From the NCBI RefSeq assembly GCF_024171495.1, contig NZ_JALJZW010000003.1, positions 13,501-77,500 of the forward strand: a stretch of DNA of 64,000 nt, written 5' to 3'. The notes under the pieces were generated by a model. That model saw only the letters and a program-made list of their open reading frames with translations, had not been told where the DNA came from and ran no database searches. Position numbers and translations under genes: made by a program. Source of the stretch: Deinococcus sp. HSC-46F16 (lineage in GTDB: Bacteria > Deinococcota > Deinococci > Deinococcales > Deinococcaceae). Shown here piece after piece: positions 11,005 through 19,095 of the stretch (its first letter is position 1; the number at the start of each line of letters is the position of its first letter).

Positions 11005-11541
11005 GTAGTGTTGTTCCTTTCTTTGTAAAAGATATAAAAGAACAACAACAAGGCAGACCCCACTTCGCGTCTCAGACGGCGTTTTTCGGCGAAAACGGAC
11101 CAAAGGTATCGCTATTTTGGCCCCAAACGGACCAAAGGTATCGCTAGTTTTGACCCCTCGCGGACCAAAGGTATCGCTATTCCGGGTGGACAGGGGGGAT
11201 TTGGGGCCGCTCCTCTCTCATGTTGAGAAAAATCAGCTCACAGACGACGAAAACAGACTAAACGGACCAAAGGTATCGCTAGTCCCCCAAAATCAAACGG
11301 GCCAAAGGTATCGCTAGTTTTTCGCCCAACGGACCAAAGGTATCGCTAGTATGAAAATGCGTTCTGGACGTTAAAAAGCCAATTGGCCCCCCCAAACGGA
11401 CCAAAGGTATCGCTAGTTTGATCTGGGTCCAAAAAGGCCCATTTGTAACTTAGATCACCTAATTTTGGAGGCAAAAGGGGCCAAAGGTATCGCTAGTTTG
11501 AGGGTCGAAAACAGGACGAAGTCGCTCGCCCCTCCCGGCCT
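11005..11541. other. Putative iteron-type origin of replication
   Basis: 537 nt without a gene, between repA (transcribed away) and modB. It contains the eight 18-bp iterons, short A/T-rich patches unlike the rest of the window (around 11028-11050, 11220-11260, 11350-11390 and 11425-11470) and the repA ribosome site. A short plus-strand open frame (11117-11317) runs through the repeats but is not credible as a gene. I saw no clear DnaA box. The iterons plus the adjacent initiator and parAB make this the likely origin. Confidence 0.8.
11097..11495 (+). repeat. Eight direct 18-bp iterons
   Basis: Consensus GGACCAAAGGTATCGCTA, all in the same orientation. Copies: 11097-11114, 11129-11146, 11162-11179, 11264-11281, 11299-11316 (third base G), 11331-11348, 11398-11415 and 11478-11495 (third base G). 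Most are preceded by AAAC and followed by GTTT or GT. Start-to-start distances are 32, 33, 102, 35, 32, 67 and 80 nt, so several sit near three helical turns apart. These are typical initiator-binding iterons. Confidence 0.93.
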
Positions 11542-12339
11542 TCACTCCGGGGCGGTCAGCCGTCGCCCGGCGATCAGCCGCAGCGTCAGCAGCACGCCAA
11601 ACGCGAGCGCCACCATCAGGGCGCTCAACGCCAGCGCGGGGGCGAGGTCGCTCTCGGCAGCGCTGTAGATCGCCAGCGGCACGGTGCGCGTCTCGCCCTG
11701 AAGGCTGCCCGCGAAGAGCAGGGTCGCCCCGAACTCGCCCAGCGACCGCGCCCAGGCGAGCACCGCGCCCTCCAGCAAGAAGGGGAGCGCAAGGGGCAGC
11801 GTGACCCGGCGAAAGACCGCCCAGCGCCCCGCCCCGTCCACCCGCGCGGCTCCCTCCACATCGGGATCAAAAGCGAGAAAGCCCGCCCGCGCCGCCCGGA
11901 CGTAGAAGGGTGCACTGGTAAAGACCTGCGCGATCACCACCGCCCCCGGCGTAAAGGCGAGGTCCACCCCCGCCACCTCCAGCGGCCCCCCCAGCAGCCC
12001 GTCCCGTCCGAACGCCAGCAGCAGCGCCACGCCCGCCACGACCGGGGGCAGGACCATCGGCAGGTCGAGCAGGGCGTCGAGCAGGCCCCGGCCCGGAAAG
12101 CGGCGCCGCGCCAGCAGGTAGGCCGCCGGAGTGCCCAGGACCAGCGTGGCGGCGAGGGCCGTGCCCGTCGTGAGGGCACTCACCCGCAGCGCGTCCCGCA
12201 CCGCCGCCGAGCCCAGCGTGCCCCGCACCGCCGGGGTCAGGGCTTCCAGCAGCAGGGCGAGCACGGGAAGCAGCAGCAGCCCGGCCATCAGGGCGCTGAG
12301 CAGCACCGGGACCGGATGCGGGGCCGGGGCGCGGCTCAC
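11542..12339 (-). CDS. modB: Molybdate ABC transporter permease
   Basis: A 265-residue inner-membrane permease for molybdate (possibly tungstate), with about five or six hydrophobic segments. The ABC-coupling EAA loop is clear near residues 165-210: VEGAARVDGAGRWAVFRRVTLP and, further on, WARSLGEFGATLLFAG, the ModB-type GEFGAT motif. The GTG start overlaps the modA stop (GTGA, 12336-12339). No ATPase gene (modC) follows: modB is the last gene before the origin region, 46 nt from the nearest iteron. The transporter must use an ATPase encoded elsewhere, or modC was lost when the origin region was assembled. Confidence 0.92.
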   Translation of the reverse strand: MSRAPAPHPVPVLLSALMAGLLLLPVLALLLEALTPAVRGTLGSAAVRDALRVSALTTGTALAATLVLGTPAAYLLARRRFPGRGLLDALLDLPMVLPPVVAGVALLLAFGRDGLLGGPLEVAGVDLAFTPGAVVIAQVFTSAPFYVRAARAGFLAFDPDVEGAARVDGAGRWAVFRRVTLPLALPFLLEGAVLAWARSLGEFGATLLFAGSLQGETRTVPLAIYSAAESDLAPALALSALMVALAFGVLLTLRLIAGRRLTAPE

Positions 12340-13142
12340 GGGGCGGGCAGGAAACCCCAGCGGACCAGGATGCGCTGGCCCTCCGGCGAACGCACGAACC
12401 GCACGAAGGCCCGCGCGGCCTGGGCCTCCGGGCTGTCCGTCACGACCCCCATAGGGTAGGCGACGGGCGGATTGAAGGCGTCTGGCAGCGCGTAGGTCCG
12501 GACCTGCCCGCGCAGCGCCGGGGTCACGTCCGAGCGGTAGACGAAGGCGGCGTCGGCCTGCCCGAGGCTGACCTTCAGCGCCACCTGCCGCACGTTGGGT
12601 TCCTCGCTGACCACGTTCGCCCGCACCCGCCGGGCAAAGTCCGGGCCGTACCGCCCGGAGGCCGTCATCCGCTCCAGCGTCCGGGCGGTGGCCTCCCCGG
12701 CGGGCACCTCGGGTCCGGCCACGACGAGCCGCAGCCCCGGCCGCGCCAGCCCCGCCAGGCCCCCCGTCAGCGGCCGCGCCGCCGGGGTGACCACCGTGAG
12801 GCGGTTGCGAGCAAAGGGGGTCTCGGGACCCACCAGGCCCCGCGAGCGCAGCGGCGCGTACTGGCTCAGGCTGGCGCTGGCGAACACGTCGGCGCGGGCT
12901 CCGCGCTCGAGCTGCGTGCGCAGGCTGGACGACCCCGCGAAGCTGAAGCGGGTCTGGTGCCCGGTCCGGGTGTCGAAGACCCGGCCGATCTCCGTAAAGG
13001 CGTCGGTGAGGCTGCTCGCCGCGAAGACCGTGAGCCGGGCCGCCCCCGCCTCGCCCGCGACCACGGCCAGCCCGGCCAGACCCGCGAGAAGTGCCCGCCG
13101 GAACAGGAACGGCAGGCCAGCCCGGCCAGAAGGGGGTCGCAT
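12336..13142 (-). CDS. modA: Molybdate-binding periplasmic protein
   Basis: A 268-residue secreted binding protein that captures molybdate for ModB. An N-terminal signal peptide (LFRRALLAGLAGLAVVAGEAGA, cleavage probably after AGA) precedes the family start RLTVFAASSLTDAF. Also visible are the oxyanion-binding segments FSFAGSSSLRTQLERGARADVFASAS and SLGQADAAFVYRSD, with FNPPVAYPMGVV near the C-terminus. The ATG at 13142 has a TAGCTT box 6 nt upstream, so the transcript is probably leaderless. First gene of the modA-modB pair. I see no lipobox, so it is likely a soluble secreted protein. Confidence 0.93.
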   Translation of the reverse strand: MRPPSGRAGLPFLFRRALLAGLAGLAVVAGEAGAARLTVFAASSLTDAFTEIGRVFDTRTGHQTRFSFAGSSSLRTQLERGARADVFASASLSQYAPLRSRGLVGPETPFARNRLTVVTPAARPLTGGLAGLARPGLRLVVAGPEVPAGEATARTLERMTASGRYGPDFARRVRANVVSEEPNVRQVALKVSLGQADAAFVYRSDVTPALRGQVRTYALPDAFNPPVAYPMGVVTDSPEAQAARAFVRFVRSPEGQRILVRWGFLPAP

Positions 13143-13148
13143 GGGCCG

Positions 13149-13154
13149 AAGCTA
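13149..13154 (-). promoter_or_regulatory. -10 box TAGCTT of modA, leaderless
   Basis: On the minus strand TAGCTT lies 6 nt before the modA ATG at 13142. No ribosome site precedes the ATG. Confidence 0.5.
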
Positions 13155-13312
13155 GCCCGCCCGCCCCGGGGCGTCAATCGGGCGGCGTTCCCGAAAAGAG
13201 CGCGTGGCCCGCTCCCGTTTCCTCCCCCAACAAGGTGAGGAGGCAACCGGCCCCGGCCGGGGTAGCATGACGGCCGGTTTGTCCCGCCTCCGCCCCGCTC
13301 CCAAGGATCCCC

Positions 13313-14872
13313 ATGCCGACTGACCAGCCCAAGGACCTCGACCTGACCGCCCTGCTGCGGGTGCTGCGCCGCGCGGCCCTGCCCCTGCTCGCCACGGCCC
13401 TGCTGCTGGCGGGCCTGACCTACCTGCTTTCGGGCAGCCGTCCGGCGGTCTACGAGGGGTCGGCCAGTGTGGCGGCCCTCCCCACCGGCAGCGGCAACTC
13501 GGTGATTGTCCAGACGTTGGTCACGGCCCCGCCGCTGCCCCCCGCCGTGGTCGAGCGGGCCTTGCGCTCCCCGGCGGTGTGGGACTCGGCGCTCGCCGAA
13601 CTGCGCCGCACCACCCCCGACTCGCCCGCGCGGCGCGAGCTGCTCGGTACCCTGCGGGCCGAGGCGAGCGCCGGGGACACCCGCAGCGTGGCCCTGAGCG
13701 CCGAGGTCAACCAGGACTTCGTGGGGGTCTACGAGGTCGCCGTGCGGGCACCCACGCCGGAACTGGCGCGGGCCGCCGCCGACGCCTTTGCGCGGGCGCT
13801 GCTGGACTGGGACCGGGAGCGGGCGCTGGGCGGCATCGTGCGTGCGCGGCAGAACCTGGTGACCGAGCGTGACGACCTGACCGCCCGCATCGCGGCCGCG
13901 CCCACCGCCCTCGACGAACGGACCCTGGAGCGGCTGCGCGGCGACGTGGTGCAGCGCCTGCAACAGGTCGAGGTGCTGGAGCAGACGGTCAGCGGCACCC
14001 TCTCGGCGCTCTCGGGCGCGGTCCGGCCGCAGGATCCGGTCGCTCCCCGGCCGCTGCGCGACGCGCTGGTGGTGTTCGGGGCGACCCTCTTTTTCGGGGT
14101 GCTGGGGCTGTCGCTGCTCGACGGCGTGCGCCCCCGGGTGCGCGGCCCGGAGGACCTGCGCGGGCTGGGGGTATCGGTGCTGGGCACCCTGCCGCCGCTG
14201 GCAGGCCGCCGGGGAGCGCGGGGCGGGCTGGGCTGGGCGCGGCAGGGGGTGTTCCGGGAGCAGCTCGAGTTCGTGCGGGTGGGCGTGCTGGCCGAACTGG
14301 CCGGGCACGAGCGCCCCGCGTTGGTCGTCTCCAGCACCGGGGTGGCCGACGGCAAGAGCACCGTGACGGCGGGCCTGGCCCTGAGCCTCTCGGGCCACGG
14401 CCTGCGCGTGCTCGTCGTGGACGCCGACGTGTTCCGGCGCACCCAGGAGAGCTACTGGCTGGCGGGCTCCGGGGCCGCCGCGCGGGACCTGCCGGGCGAC
14501 TTCCGGCTGTGGGAGGAGGTGGCGCCGGGGGTCTCGCTGCTGTCCTCGCGGGCTTCCCGGCTGGAGCCAGCCCACTTCGAGGCCGAGATTCGCCGCCTGC
14601 TCCCCGGCTATGACCTCGCGCTGGTGGACACGCCCCCGGCCCTCAAGATCGCGGACACGCTGGCGCTGGCCCGGCGCCTCGACGGCATGATCCTCGTCAC
14701 CGACGCGGCCGCCCCCCGCGTCCCGCTGGAGCGGCTGGTGGAGGACACCGGGCGGCTGGGGGTGCGGCTGCTGGGCTTCGTGGTCAACCGGTACCGGGAC
14801 GCGGCGGTGGGCGGCGACTACGCCTACGGCTCGCTGGGCCGCGCGGAGCGCCCCGCCGAGGTCACGCGATGA
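13313..14872 (+). CDS. Wzc-like chain-length determinant fused to BY-kinase/ATPase domain
   Basis: A 519-residue inner-membrane protein for exopolysaccharide chain-length control and export. The Wzz-like part has a first membrane helix at about residues 21-40 (AALPLLATALLLAGLTYLL), a periplasmic region with coiled coil, and a second helix at about 245-263. The cytosolic ATPase has Walker A in STGVADGKSTVTAG (about 341-354), Walker A' in VLVVDADVFRRT and Walker B in LALVDTPP. The C-terminus holds only a few tyrosines (NRYRD, DYAYG) rather than the usual Tyr cluster, so autophosphorylation may be limited. The ATG at 13313 has an AAGGA site 5 nt upstream. It is coupled by ATGA to the Cas3-like gene and heads the polysaccharide block. 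Confidence 0.87.
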   Translation: MPTDQPKDLDLTALLRVLRRAALPLLATALLLAGLTYLLSGSRPAVYEGSASVAALPTGSGNSVIVQTLVTAPPLPPAVVERALRSPAVWDSALAELRRTTPDSPARRELLGTLRAEASAGDTRSVALSAEVNQDFVGVYEVAVRAPTPELARAAADAFARALLDWDRERALGGIVRARQNLVTERDDLTARIAAAPTALDERTLERLRGDVVQRLQQVEVLEQTVSGTLSALSGAVRPQDPVAPRPLRDALVVFGATLFFGVLGLSLLDGVRPRVRGPEDLRGLGVSVLGTLPPLAGRRGARGGLGWARQGVFREQLEFVRVGVLAELAGHERPALVVSSTGVADGKSTVTAGLALSLSGHGLRVLVVDADVFRRTQESYWLAGSGAAARDLPGDFRLWEEVAPGVSLLSSRASRLEPAHFEAEIRRLLPGYDLALVDTPPALKIADTLALARRLDGMILVTDAAAPRVPLERLVEDTGRLGVRLLGFVVNRYRDAAVGGDYAYGSLGRAERPAEVTR

Positions 14873-16500
14873 CCGGGGGCGGCGGCGCGGTGGCCCTGGC
14901 CCCCTTCATGGAGCGGGGACGGGCGCTGATCGCCCAGGCCGCGGGCGACGGGCTGGCGGCGGCGCGGCTCGCGGCGGCCCTGGGCGAGCCTGAACTGGCC
15001 CGTGCCCTGCTCGCGGGCAGCGGGGGGCTGCTCGACCACGCCGACGCCGCGCGGGTTCTGGGGGAAGCCCCGGCTGGGCCGGTGCCCACGCAGGGGCGGG
15101 TCAGGCCATCGCCCCCGGCCCGGCCCCCCCTGACTCCCGGCGAGCGGGAGGTCTTCGTGCGGGCGCTGGCGTCGGCGCTGCTGGGGCCGGACGCGGCCCC
15201 CTCGCCCATGCCCGCCCCGGTGAGGCTACCGCCGGGCCTGTGGGTGTTGCCCGCCGAGGCGCATGAGCTGGCGCGGCAGCAGGCCGGGCTGGCGGCCCTG
15301 GGCGCGGCGCCCGGCACCCCGGTGACCCTCGCCCTCGCCTCCCGCGCGGGCGTGCCCGGCGCGGCGGCGCGGCTGGCTGGGGCGGCCCCCGGTCCCCTGC
15401 GGGTGGAAGTCTTGGAAGATGTGGTGCGGGGCCTGGGCGCGGCCTGGAGCTGGGACCTGCCGGACCTCGCCCGGCTGCTCGCGGGGCCGCTGCTGCTCGA
15501 CGGGCTGCATGCCCTGCCCGCCGGGCTGCTGGAGGTCGTGGGCGAGCTGCTCGCGGACGCCGCGCGGCTGTTCGGGTGGACGGTGGTCGGCCTGCCGGGG
15601 GTCGAGCGGCGCTGGCCCGCCGCCTTTCGGCCCCTGCCTGCCCCCTCCCCGGCGTCTTCCCGGCCTCCCTCTCCGCAGGTCAGTTCGCGTGACGCGTCAC
15701 TCACCGGGCTCGCCGCTGACCTCGCCCGGCAGCCGGGGGACACGCTGGCGCTGCTGCCCTCGCGGGCGAGCGCGGCGCGGCTGGCGGGGCTGTGGCCGGG
15801 CAGCGTGCTGCTCTCGACCAGCCTGTGCCCGGCCCACCTGGCCGATCAGGTGGCGGCCCTGGTTCAGGCCCGGGGGCGGGGGGAGGCGGTGCGGGTGGTC
15901 GCCACCTCGCTGCCCCCGGCGGCGGCCGGTCCCTTCGAGACGGTCTGGCAGGTCACCTCGCCGCTGCCCTACGTCGTGGAAGCGGCCGCGCTGGCCCGGC
16001 AGCACCTGCACCTCTGCCGCCTGCGGGACGTGGCGGTGCCGCAAGGCTGGCGGCGCGAACTGGAGCTGACCCGCAGCCTGCTGGGCCCGGAGCCTGCCCT
16101 GCCCGGTCCCGAGGCGCAGCGGGCCTACGACGCGGCCCTCTTTCCCGGCGGCGGGGCCTCCGGGTGGGCCGCCGCCCTGCGGGCGCACCGCGAGGCGCTG
16201 GACTACGCCTCCTTCGCCGCCGAGTTGCGGCCCCGGCCGGGCACGTCGCTGCCCGTCCTGATTCCCTACGACGGCCACGCCCGCTCGCTGATCGCCGCCT
16301 ACCGTGACACCGGCCACATGCCCGGCGGCGCCCTGAACTACGCCGCGTGGCTGACCCCCACCGAGGCGCAGCGGGCCGTGTCGCGCGGCCACGCCGAGGC
16401 GCGGGGCTGGGCGCTCGTGTGGACCGGTCCCTACGACCCGGTGTACGGCCTCGCCGCCGAGGTCGTGCGGGGAGCGGGCGACTTGGAGCGGCACGAGTAG
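14869..16500 (+). CDS. Cas3-helicase-like protein with destroyed ATPase motifs
   Basis: A 543-residue protein coupled by ATGA to the Wzc-like gene. It reads as a degenerate Cas3 superfamily-2 helicase without an HD nuclease domain. Correspondences from memory of Cas3: LLDGLHALPAGLLE (about 208-221) for LDEVQ-LP-GLL; LLSTSLCPAHLADQV (about 313) for LST-MCPAHR; VVATSLPPAAAGPFETVW for VSTQLVEAGVDLDFPVVYR; PLPYVVEAAALARQH (about 365) for PLDSIVQAAGRCNR; PVLIPYDGHARSLI (about 461); and a C-terminal GWALVWTGPYDPVYGL. No GxGKT Walker A is seen, the DExH box is DGLH, and the motif VI arginines are mostly gone, so ATP hydrolysis is unlikely. The frame is intact and coupled, which suggests a retained, repurposed function. 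Similarity was judged by eye. Confidence 0.6.
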   Translation: MTGGGGAVALAPFMERGRALIAQAAGDGLAAARLAAALGEPELARALLAGSGGLLDHADAARVLGEAPAGPVPTQGRVRPSPPARPPLTPGEREVFVRALASALLGPDAAPSPMPAPVRLPPGLWVLPAEAHELARQQAGLAALGAAPGTPVTLALASRAGVPGAAARLAGAAPGPLRVEVLEDVVRGLGAAWSWDLPDLARLLAGPLLLDGLHALPAGLLEVVGELLADAARLFGWTVVGLPGVERRWPAAFRPLPAPSPASSRPPSPQVSSRDASLTGLAADLARQPGDTLALLPSRASAARLAGLWPGSVLLSTSLCPAHLADQVAALVQARGRGEAVRVVATSLPPAAAGPFETVWQVTSPLPYVVEAAALARQHLHLCRLRDVAVPQGWRRELELTRSLLGPEPALPGPEAQRAYDAALFPGGGASGWAAALRAHREALDYASFAAELRPRPGTSLPVLIPYDGHARSLIAAYRDTGHMPGGALNYAAWLTPTEAQRAVSRGHAEARGWALVWTGPYDPVYGLAAEVVRGAGDLERHE

Positions 16501-16559
16501 GCCCGGCCGCTCGCTCTGGGGCCAGGGCGCCGGACCCGGGCGGAGACGCGTGAAGCTGC

Positions 16560-17837
16560 TTAGCGGCGGCCCCGGCCCCGCGCCCCCCGCGTCAGCCCCA
16601 GCAGCAGGGCCGCCCCGGCGGCGAGAAGCAGCGGCCGCCGTGCACGGCGGGCCGCCTGCCGCCGTGCCCACGCCCCCGCGTAGAACTCGTCCCACAGCGC
16701 CCAGACGCGGCGCTCGTTAAACTGCTCGCGCACCCAGCGCCGCGACCCCTCGCCCAGGCGCCGGGCCTCGGCGGAGTCGGTGAGGAGGGCGTGCAGCGCC
16801 CCCGCGAGGGCCGGGACGTCCCCGGTGGGCACCTGCAAGCAGGTCACTCCCGGCACCCCCGCGTCGCGCACGCCGGGGGCGTCGGTGAGCACCGCCGGAA
16901 CGCCCGCCGCTCCCGCCTCCAGCACCACCATCCCCAGTCCCTCGTGGCGGCTGGGGAGGGTCAGCAGCGTCATCAGGGGGTAGAGGCGGCTCATGTCGGC
17001 CTCGAAGTCCACCTGCACCACTCCGGGCGCCCGGCGGTAGGCGTCCAGCGCCCGCGCCGAGAGGGGGTTGGCGGGGTCCGGGGTGCCGACGAGCAGCAGC
17101 CGCGCCCCCGGCAACCGGCGCTGCACCTCCTCCCAGGCCAGCAGCAGCTCCTCCACGCCCTTTTGCGGGGCGAGGCGGCCCACGAAGCCCACGACCGGGG
17201 TGCCCTCCGGCAGGCCGAGGTCCGCCCGCGCGGCGGCGACCGCCCCGGGGTCCGGGTGCGCGTAGCGGTCCACGTTCAGCCCCGCCGGGCTGCCCGCCCC
17301 CAGCACCCGGATCTTGCCCGCAGGGACCAGCCCCAGCGCGACCGCCTCGGCGCGGTTGGACTCGCTGACGCACAGCACCTCGTGGGCACACGCGCAGGTC
17401 AGGCGCTCGATCAGCCGCAGCAGCGGGCGCAGCCGCGCCAGCGCCCCGGTCGCCGCCGTCTCCGAGCGCAGCCCGTGGATGAAGTACACCCGCAGCGGCA
17501 CCCCGGTCAGCACGCCCGCCAGCCCGCCCAGCAGCCCGGCCTTGGGGGTGGAGAAGTTCAGAATCTGCGGCCGCACCCGCGTCAGGATGCCCAGCATGCC
17601 CGCCAGCGCCCGCAGGTCCCGCCGGGGCGAGATCTCGCGGGCCATCGGGAGCGGGTGAAAGGTCGCGCCCCCCACCGCCCGTGCCCGCGCCACCAGCTCG
17701 GCGGGTTCGGGCGGCGTGACGAGGTGCACGTCGTGGCCCTGCCCGCGCAGGTGCCGCAGTTGCGGCGCGAAAAAGGCCAGCGCCGCGATGGGGGTGGTCG
17801 TCGTGTAGAGGATCCTCAGGGGGGGCAGTCGGGACAC
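16560..17837 (-). CDS. GT4-type glycosyltransferase with C-terminal hydrophobic tail
   Basis: A 425-residue retaining glycosyltransferase of the GT-B fold, probably adding one sugar of the repeat unit on the cytosolic face. The C-terminal nucleotide-sugar domain begins VGFVGRLAPQKGVEELLLAW, and the donor-binding EX7E region is SRHEGLGMVVLEAGAAGVP. The N-terminal half has ILNFSTPKAGLLGGLAG and an FIHGLRSET acceptor segment, similar to the second glycosyltransferases of capsule clusters. The last about 35 residues (RRPLLLAAGAALLLGLTRG) may anchor it to the membrane. GTG start at 17837 with a TATCAT box 5 nt upstream, so it may have its own leaderless promoter. It converges on the Cas3-like gene. 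Confidence 0.87.
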   Translation of the reverse strand: MSRLPPLRILYTTTTPIAALAFFAPQLRHLRGQGHDVHLVTPPEPAELVARARAVGGATFHPLPMAREISPRRDLRALAGMLGILTRVRPQILNFSTPKAGLLGGLAGVLTGVPLRVYFIHGLRSETAATGALARLRPLLRLIERLTCACAHEVLCVSESNRAEAVALGLVPAGKIRVLGAGSPAGLNVDRYAHPDPGAVAAARADLGLPEGTPVVGFVGRLAPQKGVEELLLAWEEVQRRLPGARLLLVGTPDPANPLSARALDAYRRAPGVVQVDFEADMSRLYPLMTLLTLPSRHEGLGMVVLEAGAAGVPAVLTDAPGVRDAGVPGVTCLQVPTGDVPALAGALHALLTDSAEARRLGEGSRRWVREQFNERRVWALWDEFYAGAWARRQAARRARRPLLLAAGAALLLGLTRGARGRGRR

Positions 17838-17842
17838 ACGGC

Positions 17843-17848
17843 ATGATA
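17843..17848 (-). promoter_or_regulatory. -10 box TATCAT of the terminal glycosyltransferase gene, leaderless
   Basis: On the minus strand TATCAT ends 5 nt before the GTG at 17837, within the 42-nt gap behind the preceding glycosyltransferase gene. Confidence 0.45.
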
Positions 17849-17879
17849 CGGAGCCTGGCCCCCCGCCCGCTTCCCCCGC

Positions 17880-19082
17880 CTACCGCGCCGCCCGCTTCCC
17901 TGTGGCCCGCCCCACGGCCCGCTCCCGCACGGCCCGCAGGAAGCGGCCCCGCTCCCGGTCCAGCACGTCGTCGGCGTAGCTGCGGGCGTGCGCGAGGTTG
18001 CGTGCACTCTGGGCGGTCAGCCACGCGGGGTCAGCAGCGCGGGCGTGCCAGACGCGGGCGAGTGCGGCCGCGTCGCCGGGCGGCACCAGCGCGTCCGGGG
18101 AAAGCAGCTCGGGAATTCCGCCCACGTCCGAGCCCAACGCCGGAAGGGCCTGCGCCATGCCCTCCAGCAGGGCGCGGGGCAGCCCCTCGGTGCGCGAGGG
18201 CATCAGGTACAGCTCCGCCGCCGCGAGGTCGCGCCGCACCTCGGCGGGGGTGCTGCGCTGCCCGGCGAAGGTGCAGGCGCCCTCCACCCCCAGGGCGCGG
18301 GCCTGCGCCTCCAGCTCCGGCAGCAGTCCCCCTTCGCCCACCACGGTGAGGTGCGCGTCCAGCCCGGCTTCCCGCACGGCGGCCAGCGCCTTCAAGGCCA
18401 CGTCGACCCCCTTGTGCGGCTGTTCCAGCGCCCCCACGAGCACCGCGCGGCAGGCTGGCCCCTGGAAGGCACGCGGGACCGGGGCGAACGCCTCCGGCGG
18501 CAGGTGCACGTCCGACACCCCGAAGGCGGGCACCCCGGCCCCCGGTGGGTAACGGCGTTGCAGCGCCTCCCGCGTCACGTACTGCACGGCCGCCGCCCCG
18601 CGCACCTGCCCCCAGGTCAGCCCCGTCATCAGCACCCGGAACAGGGGACGCAGGGGGCCGCGCCGCCCCGGTCCCGGCGCGAAGCCCAGGAAGGGGTCGT
18701 TGACCACCTCGGCGGCGTAGGGCCGTCCCTGCGCGGCCCGCAGCCCCGCCGCGAGGTGCCCCAGCACGCCGCCCAGCCGCACGATCACGGCGTCTTCCGG
18801 CGCCAGCACCGCCCGCAGCGTGCCCAGCACCAGGCCGAAGCGCCGCAGCAGCCCGCCGGGACCTTCGTAGTAGGGCACGTGCGCGACCCGCACGCCCGGC
18901 CCGTCCACCCGGCGGTCGCCCGGCCGGGGCCGCGCCACCGGCTGCGAGCGGGCCACGACCTGCACCTCCTCGAAGGCGCTCAGGTAGCGCCGGAAGTGGG
19001 CGTGGGTGGCCTGCCCGTTGTCGTAGGTGGCCCCGTCGGGTGTGTGGACGAAACGGTGTTCCAAAACGATGCAGACGCGCAA
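17880..19082 (-). CDS. GT4-type glycosyltransferase
   Basis: A 400-residue GT-B glycosyltransferase of the polysaccharide block. The second Rossmann domain is clear: AVLVGALEQPHKGVDVALKA, then LTVVGEGGLLPELEAQARALG, then the donor site SRTEGLPRALLEGMAQALP and VGGIPELL. The start codon is TTG at 19082 (LRVCIVLEHRFVHTPDG), supported by a GAGGAG ribosome site 9 nt upstream; no in-frame ATG or GTG lies closer to the domain start. It follows the ligase-like gene by 13 nt on the same strand, so it belongs to the operon running from the flippase downward. Donor and acceptor sugars cannot be told. Confidence 0.86.
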   Translation of the reverse strand: MRVCIVLEHRFVHTPDGATYDNGQATHAHFRRYLSAFEEVQVVARSQPVARPRPGDRRVDGPGVRVAHVPYYEGPGGLLRRFGLVLGTLRAVLAPEDAVIVRLGGVLGHLAAGLRAAQGRPYAAEVVNDPFLGFAPGPGRRGPLRPLFRVLMTGLTWGQVRGAAAVQYVTREALQRRYPPGAGVPAFGVSDVHLPPEAFAPVPRAFQGPACRAVLVGALEQPHKGVDVALKALAAVREAGLDAHLTVVGEGGLLPELEAQARALGVEGACTFAGQRSTPAEVRRDLAAAELYLMPSRTEGLPRALLEGMAQALPALGSDVGGIPELLSPDALVPPGDAAALARVWHARAADPAWLTAQSARNLAHARSYADDVLDRERGRFLRAVRERAVGRATGKRAAR

Positions 19083-19095
19083 GGTGACAGACTCC

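Noticed and set aside
11028..11060. Promoter for repA around a TATCTT box
   Set aside because: The box is plausible but no -35 at proper spacing was found, so it is not listed as a feature.
10981..11103. Upstream extension of RepA to 11103
   Set aside because: It would run into the first iteron; the ATG at 11004 has a ribosome site and matches the family start.
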